Below are positions 20,492 through 33,478 of a stretch of DNA of 64,000 nucleotides, in pieces; positions within the stretch are counted from its first letter, which is position 1; every line of letters begins with the position of its first letter. The notes beneath the pieces were generated by a model, which searched no databases, was not told the origin of the DNA, and saw nothing but the letters and a program-made list of their open reading frames with translations. Source of the stretch: Lumnitzera littorea. Lineage: Eukaryota > Streptophyta > Magnoliopsida > Myrtales > Combretaceae. The DNA lies in NCBI GenBank assembly GCA_024138015.1, contig JAMXBB010000001.1:130633547-130697546 (forward strand), written 5' to 3'. The translations under genes and the position numbers were made by a program.

Positions 20492-23400
20492 TTCGCTTAA
20501 GGGCTGGAAAGATTTGTCCTCAAATCTGGAGCAGTTGTTGGTTATCCTTTTTGGGTATTTGTAAGGCCTTCTTTTAGCCGGTGCAGAATCAGATCGGATA
20601 CATTGAAGGTAGAAAAAACACTGTAGTCATTAGGTAACTTGATCCGATAGGCTTTGTGGTTAGCTCTTTTTAGGACCATGAAGGCCAATAACTTGAGGAG
20701 ATAGTTTGATTTGTCTCAAGTGTAGGAATTGTTCTTGGATAAGGTGAATCCAAACCAAGTCTCTTGGCTGGAAGGTGATAGTTCGATGGCCTCGGCTATT
20801 GATCTCATGTTATTTTCGATTGAACTTAGTGATCTTCCTAGTTATAAACTGGTGTAGTGCTTACAATTCTTGGGCTCAATCAACTTTGGATTGACTCTCT
20901 TTAACAACTACTAAGATGTCGATCATATATAGGGGAATAGTAAGATTAAAGCCATAGATGACCTCGAACGGGGTCTTCTCAGTAGTGCTATGGATAGTTC
21001 AATGGTATGCGAATTCCACAATTGGAAGACATAGATCCTAGTCCCTCAAGTTCTTTCTCATAATAGCTCTGCATAAGTTACTTAGCATGTTGTTCATCAT
21101 TTCAGTTTAGCCATCAGTTTAAGGGTGGCTATTGGAGCTGAATATAAGTTTAATTCCAAGTCTTCTCTAAATAATCTTCCAAAAATAGCTCAAGAATTTT
21201 GTGTCTAGATTTGAAACGATAATCTTTAGCACTCCATGTAGTTGGACAACTTCTAATAGAAACAAATTAGCAATATATAAGGCATCATTAGTTCGATGAT
21301 ATGGAATGAAGTGTAACTTTTTGCTGAAGTGATCCACTATGACAAATATAGAATCTTTCCCTCTGGATATCCAAGGTAACCCTAGGACAAAGTCCATATT
21401 GAGGTCGGCCTAAGGTAAGGTTGGCATTGGTAAGGGCATGTATTCTCCTTAGGGCTCCCTTTTCCCTTTAGCTCACTTACACATTTCATAACTACCAACT
21501 ATTTTATGGACATCCTTAGCTAAATTAGGTTAGTAAAAGTTTTTTTTCAGTAGATTGGCTATTTTGGTCTCTTCAAAATGACCAGGTAATCAACTACTAT
21601 AAGTTTCCCAGACTAATATCTTACGCGTGGAACAGTTTAGTATACATAGCCTTCGGTCCTTGAATAGGTAGCCATCCTTATGATAGTATCCTCTAACAAC
21701 TACTCCTTCTCGGCATTACTCATTAACCAAATCGAAATGAGCAAAAATCCTCGTAATTTTGTCTACCAAGTGGTCAGTAAGTTTTGCCATCGTGACAGAA
21801 CGTCAATGACCACGCTTGTGCTTCTCTTCTTGTATCGGATTACATATGAAAACCCTTCCATGAACTACAACCACTTGGCTTATCTCTTCGAGAGTTTGTT
21901 TTGACTCCCAAGATACTTCAAAGACTCATAGTCTATATAAATAACAAAGTCTCATGACAACAAATAGTGTTTCCATATAATAAGGGCTCGAAAAAGAGAG
22001 TACAACTCTTTCTTGTACAAAATAGTTCAGGGTAGCACCACTAAGCTTCTCACTGTGGTAGGTGACGGGTCGTCACTCCTGCATCAAGACGGCGCTAATT
22101 CTAACTCCTGATGCATCACATTCTAACTCAAAGGACTTGTTGAAGTTTGGTAATGATATGATAGGTGTAGAGGTGGGCTTCTCCTTGATCTTCCTAAAAC
22201 TTTGTTCAATACAGTTGTTCCATCTGAACCCATCGCTCTTCTTTGTTAGCTCAGTTAAGAGGTCGGCTATGGTACTGAAGTTTTTAATAAATCACTTATA
22301 GAAAGAAACTAGGCTATGAAAACTTCAAACTTCAGTGACATTTGTCAATGTTGGCCAATCCAACACAGCTCGAATCTTCTCCTCATCTGCTCAAATTCCT
22401 TCTCCTAATACTATAAACTTAAGAAAAATCACTTCATCTTGATAGAACGTACACTTCTTCAAATTCCTATATAACTTCTAAGTTTGTAAAATGTCAAATA
22501 CTGCTCGAAGATGTTGAACGTGATGGCTCAAGTTAGCACTATATACCAATATATCATCAAAGTATACAACTATACATCTTTCGATCAAGGGGTGCATCAC
22601 ATGTTTCATTAACCTTATGAATGTGCTCGGGGTATTAGTAAGTCTGAACGGCATAACTAATCATTCGTAGAGTCCATGCCTAGTCTTAAAGGCAATCTTT
22701 AACTCATAAAGCTCATCCAACATGTCATCGAGCATAGTATTTCACAGTAATTCAGTTGATTGCTCAACTATCGATGCACATTCGCCATGAACCATCTTTC
22801 TTTGGAGCGAGCAAAGTTGGTACCGTACAAGGGCTCATACTCTCCCTCACATATCCTCACTCCATGAGTTCATCCACTTGCCTCTTCAGCTCAGCAGCTT
22901 ACTCAGGGTTCATTTTGTATGCAGGTCGGTTTAGCAAGGTAGTACCTAGTTATAGATCAATATAGTGTTCTACGCGTCAGACTGGAGGTAATCCTGTAGG
23001 CAATTCATTAGGAAACAGATTGGAGAGCTCATTTAACAGGGTTCAGATCTCATCAAGAACATCCTGTAAATCTCTCATTTCCAACAATCTTTTAATTAAT
23101 AGGAACATGGGCTCATCGGTCTTCTCAACAGCTCGGAGCTCTCTCTGACTCATTATTAAGGTCTTCATCTTATTAGCTCAGGTGAGTTGATTATGGGTCT
23201 CATTTACTTAGGATGGGATTATAGGCTGCAACACAATCTTCTTTCCATCCTTAACAAAGGCATATGTGTTCATATACCCATTATAAGTAACACATCAGTT
23301 GTACAACCAAGGTCGTCTAAGCAGCAGATGTGAAGCTTCTGTAGGGATGACATTGCAAACTACTTCGTCTCTATATATGTACCTAACATTGAACAGCACA

Positions 23401-23700
23401 ATTACTTGTTCAGTCACGTGCAAAGCATCCTTATCATAAAGCTAAGGCATTTTGTAAGGTTAGGGATGCTTCAAGGTCTGTAGACCTAACCTCTACACAA
23501 AAGACCGTACAACTACATTAGTACAGCTTCTTTCGTCTACTGTATAATGGTGCACAATTGTCCATTGATGGTATACTTGGTATGGAATAAATTTTCTCTT
23601 TAATCTTCTTTTGAGTTCAATAGGGAACTCAATACTAATCTCAAGACTAGAGTCGTCACTTGTCCCTAGTCGGTATAGATACAGATCTCCTTTTCCTCTT
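20492..23700 (-). pseudogene. pol of CRM-like copy A: protease end, RT, RNase H, integrase; many stops
   Basis: Going down the minus strand: LLLRRPWLYN and DGKKIVLQPIIPS of the protease region (about 23330-23210); MSPCTVPTLLAPKKDGSW of the RT palm (about 22870-22770); the RT active site VYFDDILVYS (about 22570-22541); ELECDASGVRISAVL of RNase H (about 22140-22080); and the integrase core MDFVLGLPWISRGKDSIF through LDTKFLSYFWKII (21397-21167), followed by a broken PLYMIDILVVVKESQS stretch near 20940-20890. In the integrase the first Asp sits in MDFV, and the second is in the SNLDTKF motif (usually SDRD), with Asn replacing the first Asp. Stops are frequent, so the copy is inactive. Confidence 0.8.
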
Positions 23701-26700
23701 TGCCACGCCCTGAAAAGGTAAAGTTATAAAAGTCTCGCTGTATGAACCATCCTAAGATAGAAACTGTCCTCACAGCTGCCAACTTAGACCTAGTTTACAC
23801 AAGGCGTACTTGACTCTACCCCTTTGAAGTGTTCAATTCGATACCTGTTTGATATAAACTTGTAGAGTAATCTTGTGAAATAATTTGTAATAATAAACTT
23901 ATCATTTAACCTTATAAAAAAAGTAGTAGTAAATCCCACAGATACCTATCATTTCATATATAGACCAAAATATTGAAAACTACTAAGCCCTTTAAGGAGT
24001 CTTGTGTAGTTTTCCTTAAAAGATAAAAAGTTAATACTAAGGGCAATAATCGGCTATTTCTTGTTGTATCTCACTGCCCGTCCTAATTTACTAAGGTTTT
24101 GGTATTAGGTAGGCACTTATAAGCCATTTGGAACCGACAAAACAAACTATAAGGAAATGAGCGACAACTTACTCAGTAAGTAGGGGTAGAGACAGAAGTA
24201 TACATTCAACACATCATAACTGGGGTTTTCAATCAAGTTGGTTAGATGTAATGTATGTACAAGCAAATACCATTGTATGACGTTATCCGATCCATCGTGA
24301 GATCAGAGAAATTTCACCCACTCTAATCCGGGTAGAGGAAATTGATATCACATACTCACGGATCGAAACTAAATCGGGGCTTATACAATAAAGAATACCC
24401 TCCTCCCATGACCACCTTCGAACCACGACCCCCAACCTTGCCGTGACCTCCTCTCCTATCACTTAATTCGGCTAATGATGGAGAAAGGACCATTTCACCT
24501 ATCTTCATCGAAGGGAATCCGTGTTTAACCTGAGAATCCTAATCGTTACTCTTAATGGGTTGCGATGCATATCAAATTAGATATTAAGTTAAGTTTGAGT
24601 TAGTTCATCTTTTTAGGGTGATCAACTAAGTTCAAATAATTCAATAATAATATTTACAGAACAATCATATCATAAAGCTCAACTCCCATCATAGCAAATT
24701 GAAACCTAACCACAAGCATTGCATATGCACAAATAGCTAACTATATTCATAAGCTAATACATACCAAAGTCCCCATATATTCTAAAATAATATCTTAAAA
24801 TGCGGTAAAGCATTGATCCCACTTACTTATCCTGGTGCCCACTTTAGAAAACTCATGTCATCAGCGGTTTAATCATTGAGAGGCCTTATATATACAAAAT
24901 CTAAATTCAATTTTCGTAATGGTTATGAAAATATTAGGGTTTTATCTAAAGCAGCTATATATATATGTATATATATATATATATTTAAGTTATTAAGTAT
25001 TAATAATATACACAATTATATTATTACTGTAATATATCATTTCGATTATATCAAAACATACTTTTATTCGTTTAAATCACGTTTCGATTACGGTAGACTT
25101 ATAATAGTATGTAAATCAATAATATTGTAGAGATATAGGTTATATTGCCTAGGTTTATCCGATTTTAGTAAAAATAGTGTCGTTGAGCTCGTATAGACTT
25201 AACGACACATATTATAAGTCTTAATTTCTAGATATGACTTTTAATGGGTAATTTGAGTTTTTAACATAGTTATATGTATCTAATCAAATATTATCATACT
25301 ATACGTAATTTATGTTATTAAACCATATTTTACCAAATTTATTAATATAACCCATAATATAGGTATTATCTTAACTCTAATGCCTCTATAACGTATCCCG
25401 ATTATTAAAATGTCATTAAATATACTTAAAAATATATAATTTTTATCCAATCTGACCAGTACACAAATAGATAGTTTTTATTCACCTATTTATTATATTT
25501 TAACCTATTATTACTGGAATTGGATATTGGTTTGTTATTTAAGCTATTTTACTACGTAAATTCATAATAAATAGCTCGGGTTACCAAATAATTCCCTAAA
25601 AATTTCTATAGACTTCTAAAAATATGTGGAATTCATCTAGTACTTGGTTTCAAGTTTTTGATCTATCACTTATATATTCATATTTACAATTTTACCCTTG
25701 AATTATTCTAAATTACCTAATTAAAGTCCTTTTTGCACCAAATTGATTTCAACCTATCCCAACATTATTATTGTTCACTAGAAATTAGTATATGTCCATT
25801 TTATCATTTAATTTCATAATTTCCTATTTATTTCACAATTTCAGCCTATTTTCGGGCTATTTTTAAGCAGAAAAATATAATAAATATTAAAAATATTCAA
25901 ATGAAAAATCGGGCTACATAGAAATTATCTATATATCATAAGTATCTTACACAAAATTTTTGAGCTAAAAATTACATTATTTAGTGTATTTATTTGAAAT
26001 TTCAAATTTCAGATGAATAGTACATTTGTTAAGTAAGTACATTAAATACTCCTAATTTTGTAAAAATAAATTTACTAAATGAAAGTACATATAAAATAAC
26101 CTAGGAATTAATTTTTTTTACGTTTTTCATAATTAATTTAATAATTTTTCAAAAATAGAGAAAAACAGGACAGAAACTCGAAACTTGAGTTCATCAGAGC
26201 TCCCGCCACTATTGGCCAAAGAGAGGTTGTTGACCGGCCTAATCAGTGGTGGCTTTGCTAGGTGGCGGTGAGGCTTCACGTCAGGTCATCGAATGGTTAG
26301 GGAACTAGTTAAGCTTGGTTCTTACTTTGTTTTTTCCTATTTTTTTGTCAAATTTTCCTAATTTTTTTCGAATTTTTCTTAGGTTTTCTTAGTTGCCAAA
26401 ATGTTAAATCTAAGTCCTAGGATCCTATTTATAGTAGTTTATGTCGGTTGAATTTTTTCTTAATTATTAAGTAATTTATTTTAATATTTTCCTCAAAAAA
26501 TAGGTAATAAGAGGTGTCAATTTTTTATAAATTTACTTTTGATGCAGCTGTTTATTCTTTTTAAGCTGCACAACATTTACTACAATCATATTTCAGGTCG
26601 TTTTTTATTTTTTTTATAATTTTTAGATAATATTTTAGGGTATTTTGGTATTTTATATTAGTATTTAATGATTTTTATTAATATATGGTTATATATCCGA

Positions 26701-27425
26701 TATATATCATACACGTAATGAGTAATTATATATGTGTAATCATGTTTCTAGCATATCTTTTATTTTTAAGATATTTTTCCCCATTTAATTTTGTGATTTT
26801 ATTGCTCATTATGCATAATTATATTATTTTAAGTTAATTTACTGGTATATTTATTATATGTACTGGGTATACTGATAAAAATACGTGTATAATCATATAG
26901 TATATTATGCTATATTATTTTCTTTTATTGCCTAATTATTTTATTTCTAAATTCTCGTCGCATTCCGGTTTAGTTTTAAGGGTTTTGAGCAATTTTGGAC
27001 TATATTAAGTAATCATATTTTTAGGGGAAAAATTGGGATTTCGGGTAATTATTTTCAAAATCTTACTTCATCGAGTCACTTTAGCTAACTTTCCTATCTC
27101 AGTTATAAAGTTTGGGTTCAATCTGATAACTTTTCCCGAAAACTCTAAATTTAGGTACGATTATTCTAAATTTGACTTTAGGGTCTCATATAGAATAAAT
27201 TTTTAATATTTTGATTATATTCTTGATATTCTTATTATATTATGGATTTTCAAACTTACGAGAACTCCCCGATTGGGGTTATCATGTTTCTCATAAGTTT
27301 CTAGTTTAATTGGTTTATTTTCCTAGATGCCTTAAATCAACTATTGACCATCATCGTACAAGGACAGGGCTTTATCTTAATACTCAGATGTTCATGTCCG
27401 GATTGCTAATTTATGGGATATCACA
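23701..27425 (-). repeat. 3.7-kb solo LTR (gypsy-type) with perfect 5-bp target duplication
   Basis: The plus strand begins tgccacgccc and ends ggatatcaca, so the minus strand runs TGTGATATCC to GGGCGTGGCA. The 5-bp sequence ctctt flanks it on both sides (23696-23700 and 27426-27430), and removing it rejoins the gag-protease region of copy A as found uninterrupted in copy B (near 39330). A TATA box (TATAAATA on minus, 26426-26433) lies about 1 kb from the U3 start. There is no internal coding domain, hence solo LTR. The termini resemble Tekay/Del chromoviruses; lineage is inference. A related sequence starts at 62252. The middle has a TA microsatellite near 24955-24985. Confidence 0.88.
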
Positions 27426-27720
27426 CTCTTCAGCTTTAAGTTTTCCTCATCAGGCTCGTTTTCGTCGGTGGTATCCACTAAGTCTTCTCAAAGCACCATA
27501 ACACATCGGTTTGGACACTCAACAACCATGTGTCTAAAGCCTAAGCATTTAAAGTAGTTTACCTCATTGGTCTTTCATCCGGAGGTATGTCCTCTCTCAT
27601 ACATCCTCGAGGTCGGTTTGGCTTCAACTCTATTCGATTACGTTGTTCGACCCTATTGGCCGATTAGGTTATTGTCAAGTTGGTCATTCCTTTCCTCAAC
27701 TTTGCATGGCCTCCTCAATT
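27426..27720 (-). pseudogene. gag remnant of CRM-like copy A with degenerate zinc knuckle
   Basis: The minus strand gives YFKCLGFRHMVVECPNR, a CCHC nucleocapsid knuckle whose first Cys is changed to Tyr. The match to copy B (39600-39340) continues to about 27720, where the sequences part, marking truncation. Confidence 0.65.
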
Positions 27721-27879
27721 CAATTTTAAGTGCTCCACTAAGTTATTTCAACTGTAGGAGCCACCAGTAGCCTAAGAATAGCTATCCACCACCTTGGCAG
27801 GTCATGTCAACTAATCTAATGCAAAGATGGCCCATTAATCAAAGAGATACAACTTTACATTATAGTTAACTTAAATCAC

Positions 27880-27950
27880 CTTAAATAGGATTTGAACCTA
27901 CAACCAATGAGTTAACAGTTAACCGTTTCCTAACCATGGAGTGGTTCACT
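27880..27950 (-). repeat. tRNA-like sequence, resembles tRNA-Asn(GTT); SINE or tRNA relic
   Basis: On the minus strand a good B box GGTTCAAATCCT (27898-27887) follows an anticodon-arm-like ggttaactgttaac with GTT in loop position (27926-27911), and tggttaggaaacgg stands where an A box would be. The acceptor stem is not convincing, so a functional tRNA is unlikely; a tRNA-derived SINE head or relic is the better reading. Confidence 0.4.
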
Positions 27951-28700
27951 AATGGTTGAGTTAGATTTTTTTTTTTTCTCTAGAAATTTGTTGTATTTTC
28001 TTTTTCCATTATGTACTTTTAAATAAATTTTTGGTTTCTCATTTGCTTGGTATATTTAATCTTATCATTTTATTTAATTGATTATTATGAATTGATTAAA
28101 AATTAGCACGTATTTATTAAGGGTAAGCGAGTAAATGGTATGTAGGGTATGACTCCTTACTTGTACCCTATACTATAGGTATAGGTTCCAAAATTTATAT
28201 ACTTGGAATTTATCCTATACCGTATTAGATCCATCTTGTAATCTAGTATAAAGTAACTCGTGAAACCTTTATTTATTTATTATTATTTTTTACTTTGTCT
28301 TCTTTTGAAATATTGTACATACACATAATCATTATCAAACTTGTAACTATACTAATGAACCAAATAATAATAATTTCAAAGGTTTTTATATTTGCAAAAC
28401 ACTTAATTATAACAATATGAAATTTTGGTGGTTAAAAAAAAAAGAATATTCTTGCAATTAGGATTATTCAAGTTTGACCTTTGATTGACTTAAGTTAATT
28501 TTTTTTATCTTTTCTTTTCAAATTATTGAAATTAAATTTTTACCAATTCACAAAATTGTTCTACATTAAGTACAAAAACCATGTGCTAAGTAACTTTAGT
28601 AAAATATAGAAAAAAGTACAAAAAAGTCCTTAGCGTTTCTCATTTTTACGAATCAATCTTTAACCTTTCATTTAGTACATTTTAGTCCTCAAGCAAAAAA
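27951..28700. other. AT-rich DNA between CRM fragments
   Basis: No coding frame. 28605-28700 (agtccttagcgtttctc and acattttagtcctcaagc) looks like text of a dispersed repeat but has no partner in the window. Confidence 0.35.
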
Positions 28701-30219
28701 TGTCACTAAAGTTCGAAGTTTTCATGGCCTAGCTTTTTATAGGTGATTTATTAAAAACTTCAGTACTATAGTTGGCTCCTTGACTGAGCTAACAAAGAAG
28801 AGCAATGGGTTCAGATGGAGCAATTGAGCTGAACAGAGTTTTAGGGAAATCAAGGAGAAGCTCACCTCTACCCATATCTTATCTTTACCAAACTTCAACA
28901 AGTCCTTTGAGTTAGAAGTAATGCATCAAGAGTTAGAATTGGCATCGTCCTAATGCAGGAATGACGACCCGTCGCCTACTATAATGAGAAGCTTAGTGGT
29001 GTTACTCTGAACTATTTTGTACAAGAAAGAGTTGTACTCTCCTTTTTGAGCCCTTATTAGATGGAAACACTATTTGTTGCCATGAGACTTTATTATTTAT
29101 ATAGACCATGAGTCTTTGAAGTATCTTAGGAGTCAGAACAAACTCTCGAAGAGACAAGCCAAGTAGTTATAGTTCATGGAAGGGTTTTCATACGTAATCC
29201 GACACAAGAAGAGAAGCGTAAACGTGGTTGTCGATGTGCTGTCACGATGGCAAAACTTGCTGATCACTTGGTAGACAAAATTACGAGGATTTTTGCTTAT
29301 CACTAAGCAATAAGCTAATGTCATTTTGATCTGGTTAATGAGTAATGCCGAGAAGGAGTAGTTGTTAGAGGATACTATCATAAGGATGGCTACCTATTCA
29401 AAGACCAAAAGCTGTATATACCAAACTATTCCACGCGTAAAATACTAGTCCGGGAAGCTTATAGTAGTGGATTACCTAGTCATTTGGAAGAGACTAAAAT
29501 AACTAATCTATTAAAGAAAAAATTTTACCGACCTAATTTGGCTAAGGGTGTCCATAAAATAGTTGGTAGTTGTGAAATGTGCAAGTGAGCTAAAGGAAAG
29601 AAGGAGCCGTAAAGAGAATACATGCCCTTACCAACGCTGCCCTTACCTTGGGCCGACCCCAATATAGACTTTATCCTAGGGTTGTCTTGGATATCTAGAG
29701 GGAAATATTTTATATTTGTTGTAGTGGATCACTTTAGCAAAAAGGTACACTTCATTTCGTATCATCGAACTAACGATGCTTTATATATTGCTAATATGTT
29801 TTTACCAGAAGTTGTCCAGCTACATAGAGTGCCAAAGACTATCGTTTCAAATCTAGATACAAAATTCTTAAGCTATTTTTGGAAGACTATTTGGAGAAGA
29901 CTCAGAATTAAACTTGTATTCAGCTCCAGTAGCCACTCTTAAACTGATGGACAGACTGAAATGGTGAACAACATGCTAGGTAACTTACTCAAAGCTATTG
30001 TGGGAAAGAACTTGAGGGACTAGGATTTGTATCTTCCAATTGTGGAATTTGCATACCATCGAACCATCCATAACACTATTGGGAAGACCCCATTTGAGGA
30101 TGTCTATGACCTTAATCCTACTATTCCCCTATATATGATCGACATCTTAGTAGTTGTTAAAGAGAGTCAATTCGAAGTTGATTGAGCCCAAGAATTGCAA
30201 GCGCTACACTAGTCTATAA
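28701..30219 (+). pseudogene. CRM-like copy C: RT end, RNase H and integrase fragment without LTRs
   Basis: Plus-strand homolog of 22325-20850 of copy A (which is on the minus strand) and of part of copy B. It begins abruptly at tgtcactaaagttcg within RT and continues through RNase H (SFELEVMHQELELASS-like, decayed) to integrase, with the best open stretch at 29622-29942 (NIDFILGLSWISRGKYF, HFISYHRTNDALYIANMF, WKTIWRRLRIK). Further on come TDGQTEMVNNMLGNLL with the catalytic Glu, and VEFAYHRTIHNTIGKTPFE. It ends near 30219. Stops occur throughout. It stands in inverted orientation to copy A, 1 kb away. Confidence 0.8.
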
Positions 30220-30764
30220 GATGTAGTGACTCATGACATCACACTTTACCTACAAGCAAGCCTTTCGACATTAGTATCAAAAATCAATAATTAACAATAA
30301 AGCTAAGGTTTTGTTTATAAATATATATTACGGATCGTCAGTACCATCTAATTAAAAGAGGAGTTGTGACTCATCTTTTGACCACTAACATATGGTAGGA
30401 TCCGATCATCCTCTATTCTATCAAACTGGTTAAGCAATCAAGTATACCGTACTAGCTATATCAAAGGTTGGGTATATTTGGTTTGAAGTGGTGAAAACAT
30501 TGTGTGTATTGCATATAAAAGTATAAATGAATTTAATTGAGTTGACTAATACTGAGCTCAAATTTGAAAATTTATAACTCATACTCTAATTTTAAGGTTA
30601 AAATTACTGCTCAATCTCACTTGAATAAATTTTCTTTGAGCTTAATTATTTTAAAAAGAAAAAATTTATGTTCATAACATCTAAATTTTTGTTGAATCTC
30701 AAGCTTATTAATGAATGTGCTAAAACTCACACTAGGCTCCTAAACTACTTAAGTAGGCCATGTT
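30220..30764. other. AT-rich DNA flanking the copia insertion
   Basis: No coding frame. The last bases (ccatgttaaaaac) rejoin tcaactttgagttg at 46817 if the copia element is removed. Confidence 0.4.
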
Positions 30765-30769
30765 AAAAC

Positions 30770-31068
30770 TATGAATCGAATATTATTTAATTGACTAGGA
30801 TTTTGATTAGGACTCCATTGTAGAATAATTGCTAATGTGTACTTAACAAACTATAATGTTAGTTTATCCAGCTAGAGGGCCTTAGCTCAATTAGTTAGTA
30901 GTTACAGCAACTTGTATTTATATCAAACTTATTACTAGTTGAATACTAACTTCTACATTACATACACTTTCTTCTCTCAATTCATGCTTCTCTTTGGTTA
31001 CTACTCTTTGTTCGTACAGGTGCAACACTAATTCAATCTTTATGCTGCTATAAGCCTAAAATTCCACA
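30770..31068 (+). repeat. 5' LTR of the copia element
   Basis: Begins tatgaatcgaatatt and ends attccaca directly before the primer binding site. It contains a tatttatat TATA-like box near 30915. It aligns with 46523-46811 with many transitions and one indel of about 11 bp. Confidence 0.85.
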
Positions 31069-31080
31069 TGGTATTAGAGC
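31069..31080 (+). other. primer binding site, initiator tRNA-Met type
   Basis: tggtattagagc differs at one base from TGGTATCAGAGC, the usual plant copia/gypsy site complementary to the 3' end of initiator tRNA-Met. It abuts the LTR end. Confidence 0.8.
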
Positions 31081-31101
31081 ATTGTGGAATTGATTAGGCA
31101 T

Positions 31102-31956
31102 TGATGTGTCTCTGAGGTTGGATACATGAAGAAGCACCACAACAAAGCGAATAGAAAGAAAACAAAAAAAAGTTAGCAAAGTCCAAGTAGTTACCAAAAG
31201 GATATAACACACCAATAGATTCTACTTGGCTTACAATCTACCGAATATGACTCACCGGTCCAAACTAAAGGGTTACTTGCCATTACTCCTTACTAAATGA
31301 AATAGATAAGAGTTGGAGGGTAATGAGAATACTAGAGTTACTTAAAGGAAACTTAAATAAAATTCTTGTCTTGGTGATTCATTGTTGCATATAATTAAGT
31401 GGAGGCTTATATACCCATTTACTATGGTTACTTTATATGTATAAAAAGACAAAAGGGTATTCTTACAATTATATTACATAATATATATATAAAAAAGGGT
31501 AAAAGAAACAAAGAATATTCACTATGGAAAGTAAGGAATCCTTTTGGAATATCGTGCTAGAAGACATGTGTCAATTAGTAGCTAGATGTCAATAATATAG
31601 TATAAGTAGACAAGAAGAATTGTAGTCAAGGGCCAACCCAATCAAGATTAGGTTGGGGTCTAGTCAGTCCTACTGTAGAGTAGTTAGCTTGAGTTTGAGT
31701 CAAATACTTATGGTTGGCTCAGGAGCTCAGCTTAGATAGTCTTGGAGTTGTCTTCTTGGATATCCTACCATAGCACAACTGTTGGGCAAGAGCAGGTTTA
31801 GCACATGTGAGGGTTTGATAGTCAAGTTGGCAAGAGATCAGTTTAAAATAGGAATTCCCATCTTGAATATGGCTTCGAGCTAGTGTTCTCTCAATGAGTT
31901 CTTAAAGTCCTTTAGCTCGACTATGTATGATCTGTCTAAAGGGTTGATTCCTATCA
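31102..31956 (-). repeat. 3' LTR of CRM-like copy B (855 bp)
   Basis: The plus strand starts tgatgtgtctctgagg and ends gggttgattcctatca, so the minus strand begins TGATAGGAATC. A TATA-type ggtatataa lies on the minus strand near 31410-31420. It aligns with the split 5' LTR and with copy A. Confidence 0.85.
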
Positions 31957-33478
31957 TTTGCTTAGGGTGTCAGAAAGATTTGCCCTCAAATCTAAAGTAG
32001 TTGCTAGTTTTCCTTCTTAGGTATTTGTAGGGCCATCTTCTGGTTGGTATGGAATCAAATTGAATACATTAAAGGTAGAAGAAATACCGTAGTCATTAGG
32101 TAACTCAATTTAGTAGGCTTTTTAGTTGACTTTCCTCAGGACCTTGAACAGGCCATCAACTCAAGGAGATAGTTTGTTTTGTATCAAGTGTAAGAATCAT
32201 TCTCGGCTAAGGTGAATCTAAACTAAGTCTCTAGGTTGGAAGGTGACAGTTTGCTAGCCTTGGCTACCCATCTCATGTTGTTTCTAATTGAACTTGGCGA
32301 TCTTCTTGGTTATAGATTGGTGTAGCACTAGCAATTCTTAGGCTCAGTCACCTTCGAATTAACTCTCTTCAACAGCTATTGGGGTACCAATCATATTCAA
32401 GAGAATAGTAGGATTAAAGCTATAGACGACATCGAATGGGGTCTTCCTAGTAATGTTGTAGATAGTTCGATGGTATGCGAATTCCACAACTGAAAGACAC
32501 AAATCTTAGTCCCTCAAGTTCTTTCCCACAACAACTTTGAGTAAGTTATCTAGCATCATGTTTACTACTTTAGTTTAGCCATCAGTTTAAGGGTGGCTAC
32601 TAAAGCTAAATACAAGTTTAATTTCAAGTCTTCTCCAAAGAGTTTTTCAAAAATAGCTTAAGAATTTTGTGTCCCGATCTAAAACAATAGTCTTTTGTAC
32701 TCCATGTAATTGGATAACTTCCTGTAAAAATAGATTAGCAATATATAAAGCATCGTTAGTTCGATGGCACAGAATGAAGTGTACTATTTTACTGAAATGG
32801 TCCACTAGAACAAATATAAAATCTTTCTCTCTAGATGTCTAGGGCAACCCTAGGACAAAATCTATACTGAGGTCGACCCAAGGTAAGGTTGGCATTGGTA
32901 AGGGCATGTATTCTTCTTAGGACTCTCTCTTCCCTCTAGCTCGCTTGTATACTTCATAATTACCAACTATCTTATGGACATCATTGGCCAAACTAGGCCA
33001 ATAGGCCAATAAGAGTTTTCCTTTAGTAGATTAGCTATTTTGGTCTCTCTAAAATGACTAGGTAATCCATTACTATGAGTTTCTTAGAGTAGTAGCTTAC
33101 GCGTGGAACAGTTTGGTATACACGACCTTCAGTCCTTGAACAGGTAACTATCCTTAAGATAGTATCCTTCAACAATTACTTCTTCTTGGCACTGCTTAAT
33201 AATTGGTTCGAAATGAGGGTCATTAGCGTAGTGTTTGGTGATAAGCGAAAATCCTAGTAATTTTATCTGTAAAGTGGTAAGCAAGTTTTGTCATTGTGAC
33301 AGAGTGTTAGTGACCACATTTGTACTTCCCTTCTTATGTTTGATTATGCATGAGAACCCTTTCATGAACTCCAACCACTTGGCTTATCTCTTCAAGAGTT
33401 TGTTCTAACTCTCAAGATGTTTTAAAGACTCATAGTCTGTATAAATAACAAAGTCTTGTGATAGAAAATAGTGTTTAT
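31957..33478 (-). pseudogene. RNase H-integrase part of CRM-like copy B, decayed
   Basis: Homologous to 20492-21976 of copy A on the same strand, including the region facing the integrase core near 32870-32640 and the RNase H to integrase linker near 33480-33200. Frameshifts and stops leave no long frame. It ends at tagtgttt, where the inverted-arm block begins. Confidence 0.7.

Larger units (their letters stand above)
19656..27720 (-). mobile_element. CRM-like Ty3/gypsy chromovirus, copy A, 5' end lost, split by a solo LTR
   Basis: Minus-strand order is gag zinc knuckle (27560-27490), protease/RT/RNase H/integrase (23700-20500) and 3' LTR (20491-19656). The integrase sequence with DFVLGLPWISRGKDSIF resembles the CRM clade of plant chromoviruses; the clade call is from memory of motifs. 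A 3.7-kb solo LTR interrupts the gag-protease junction. The element stops near 27720, inside gag, so the 5' LTR and most of gag are missing. It shares both LTR and coding sequence with copy B (31102-44321) and copy C (28701-30219). Confidence 0.8.
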
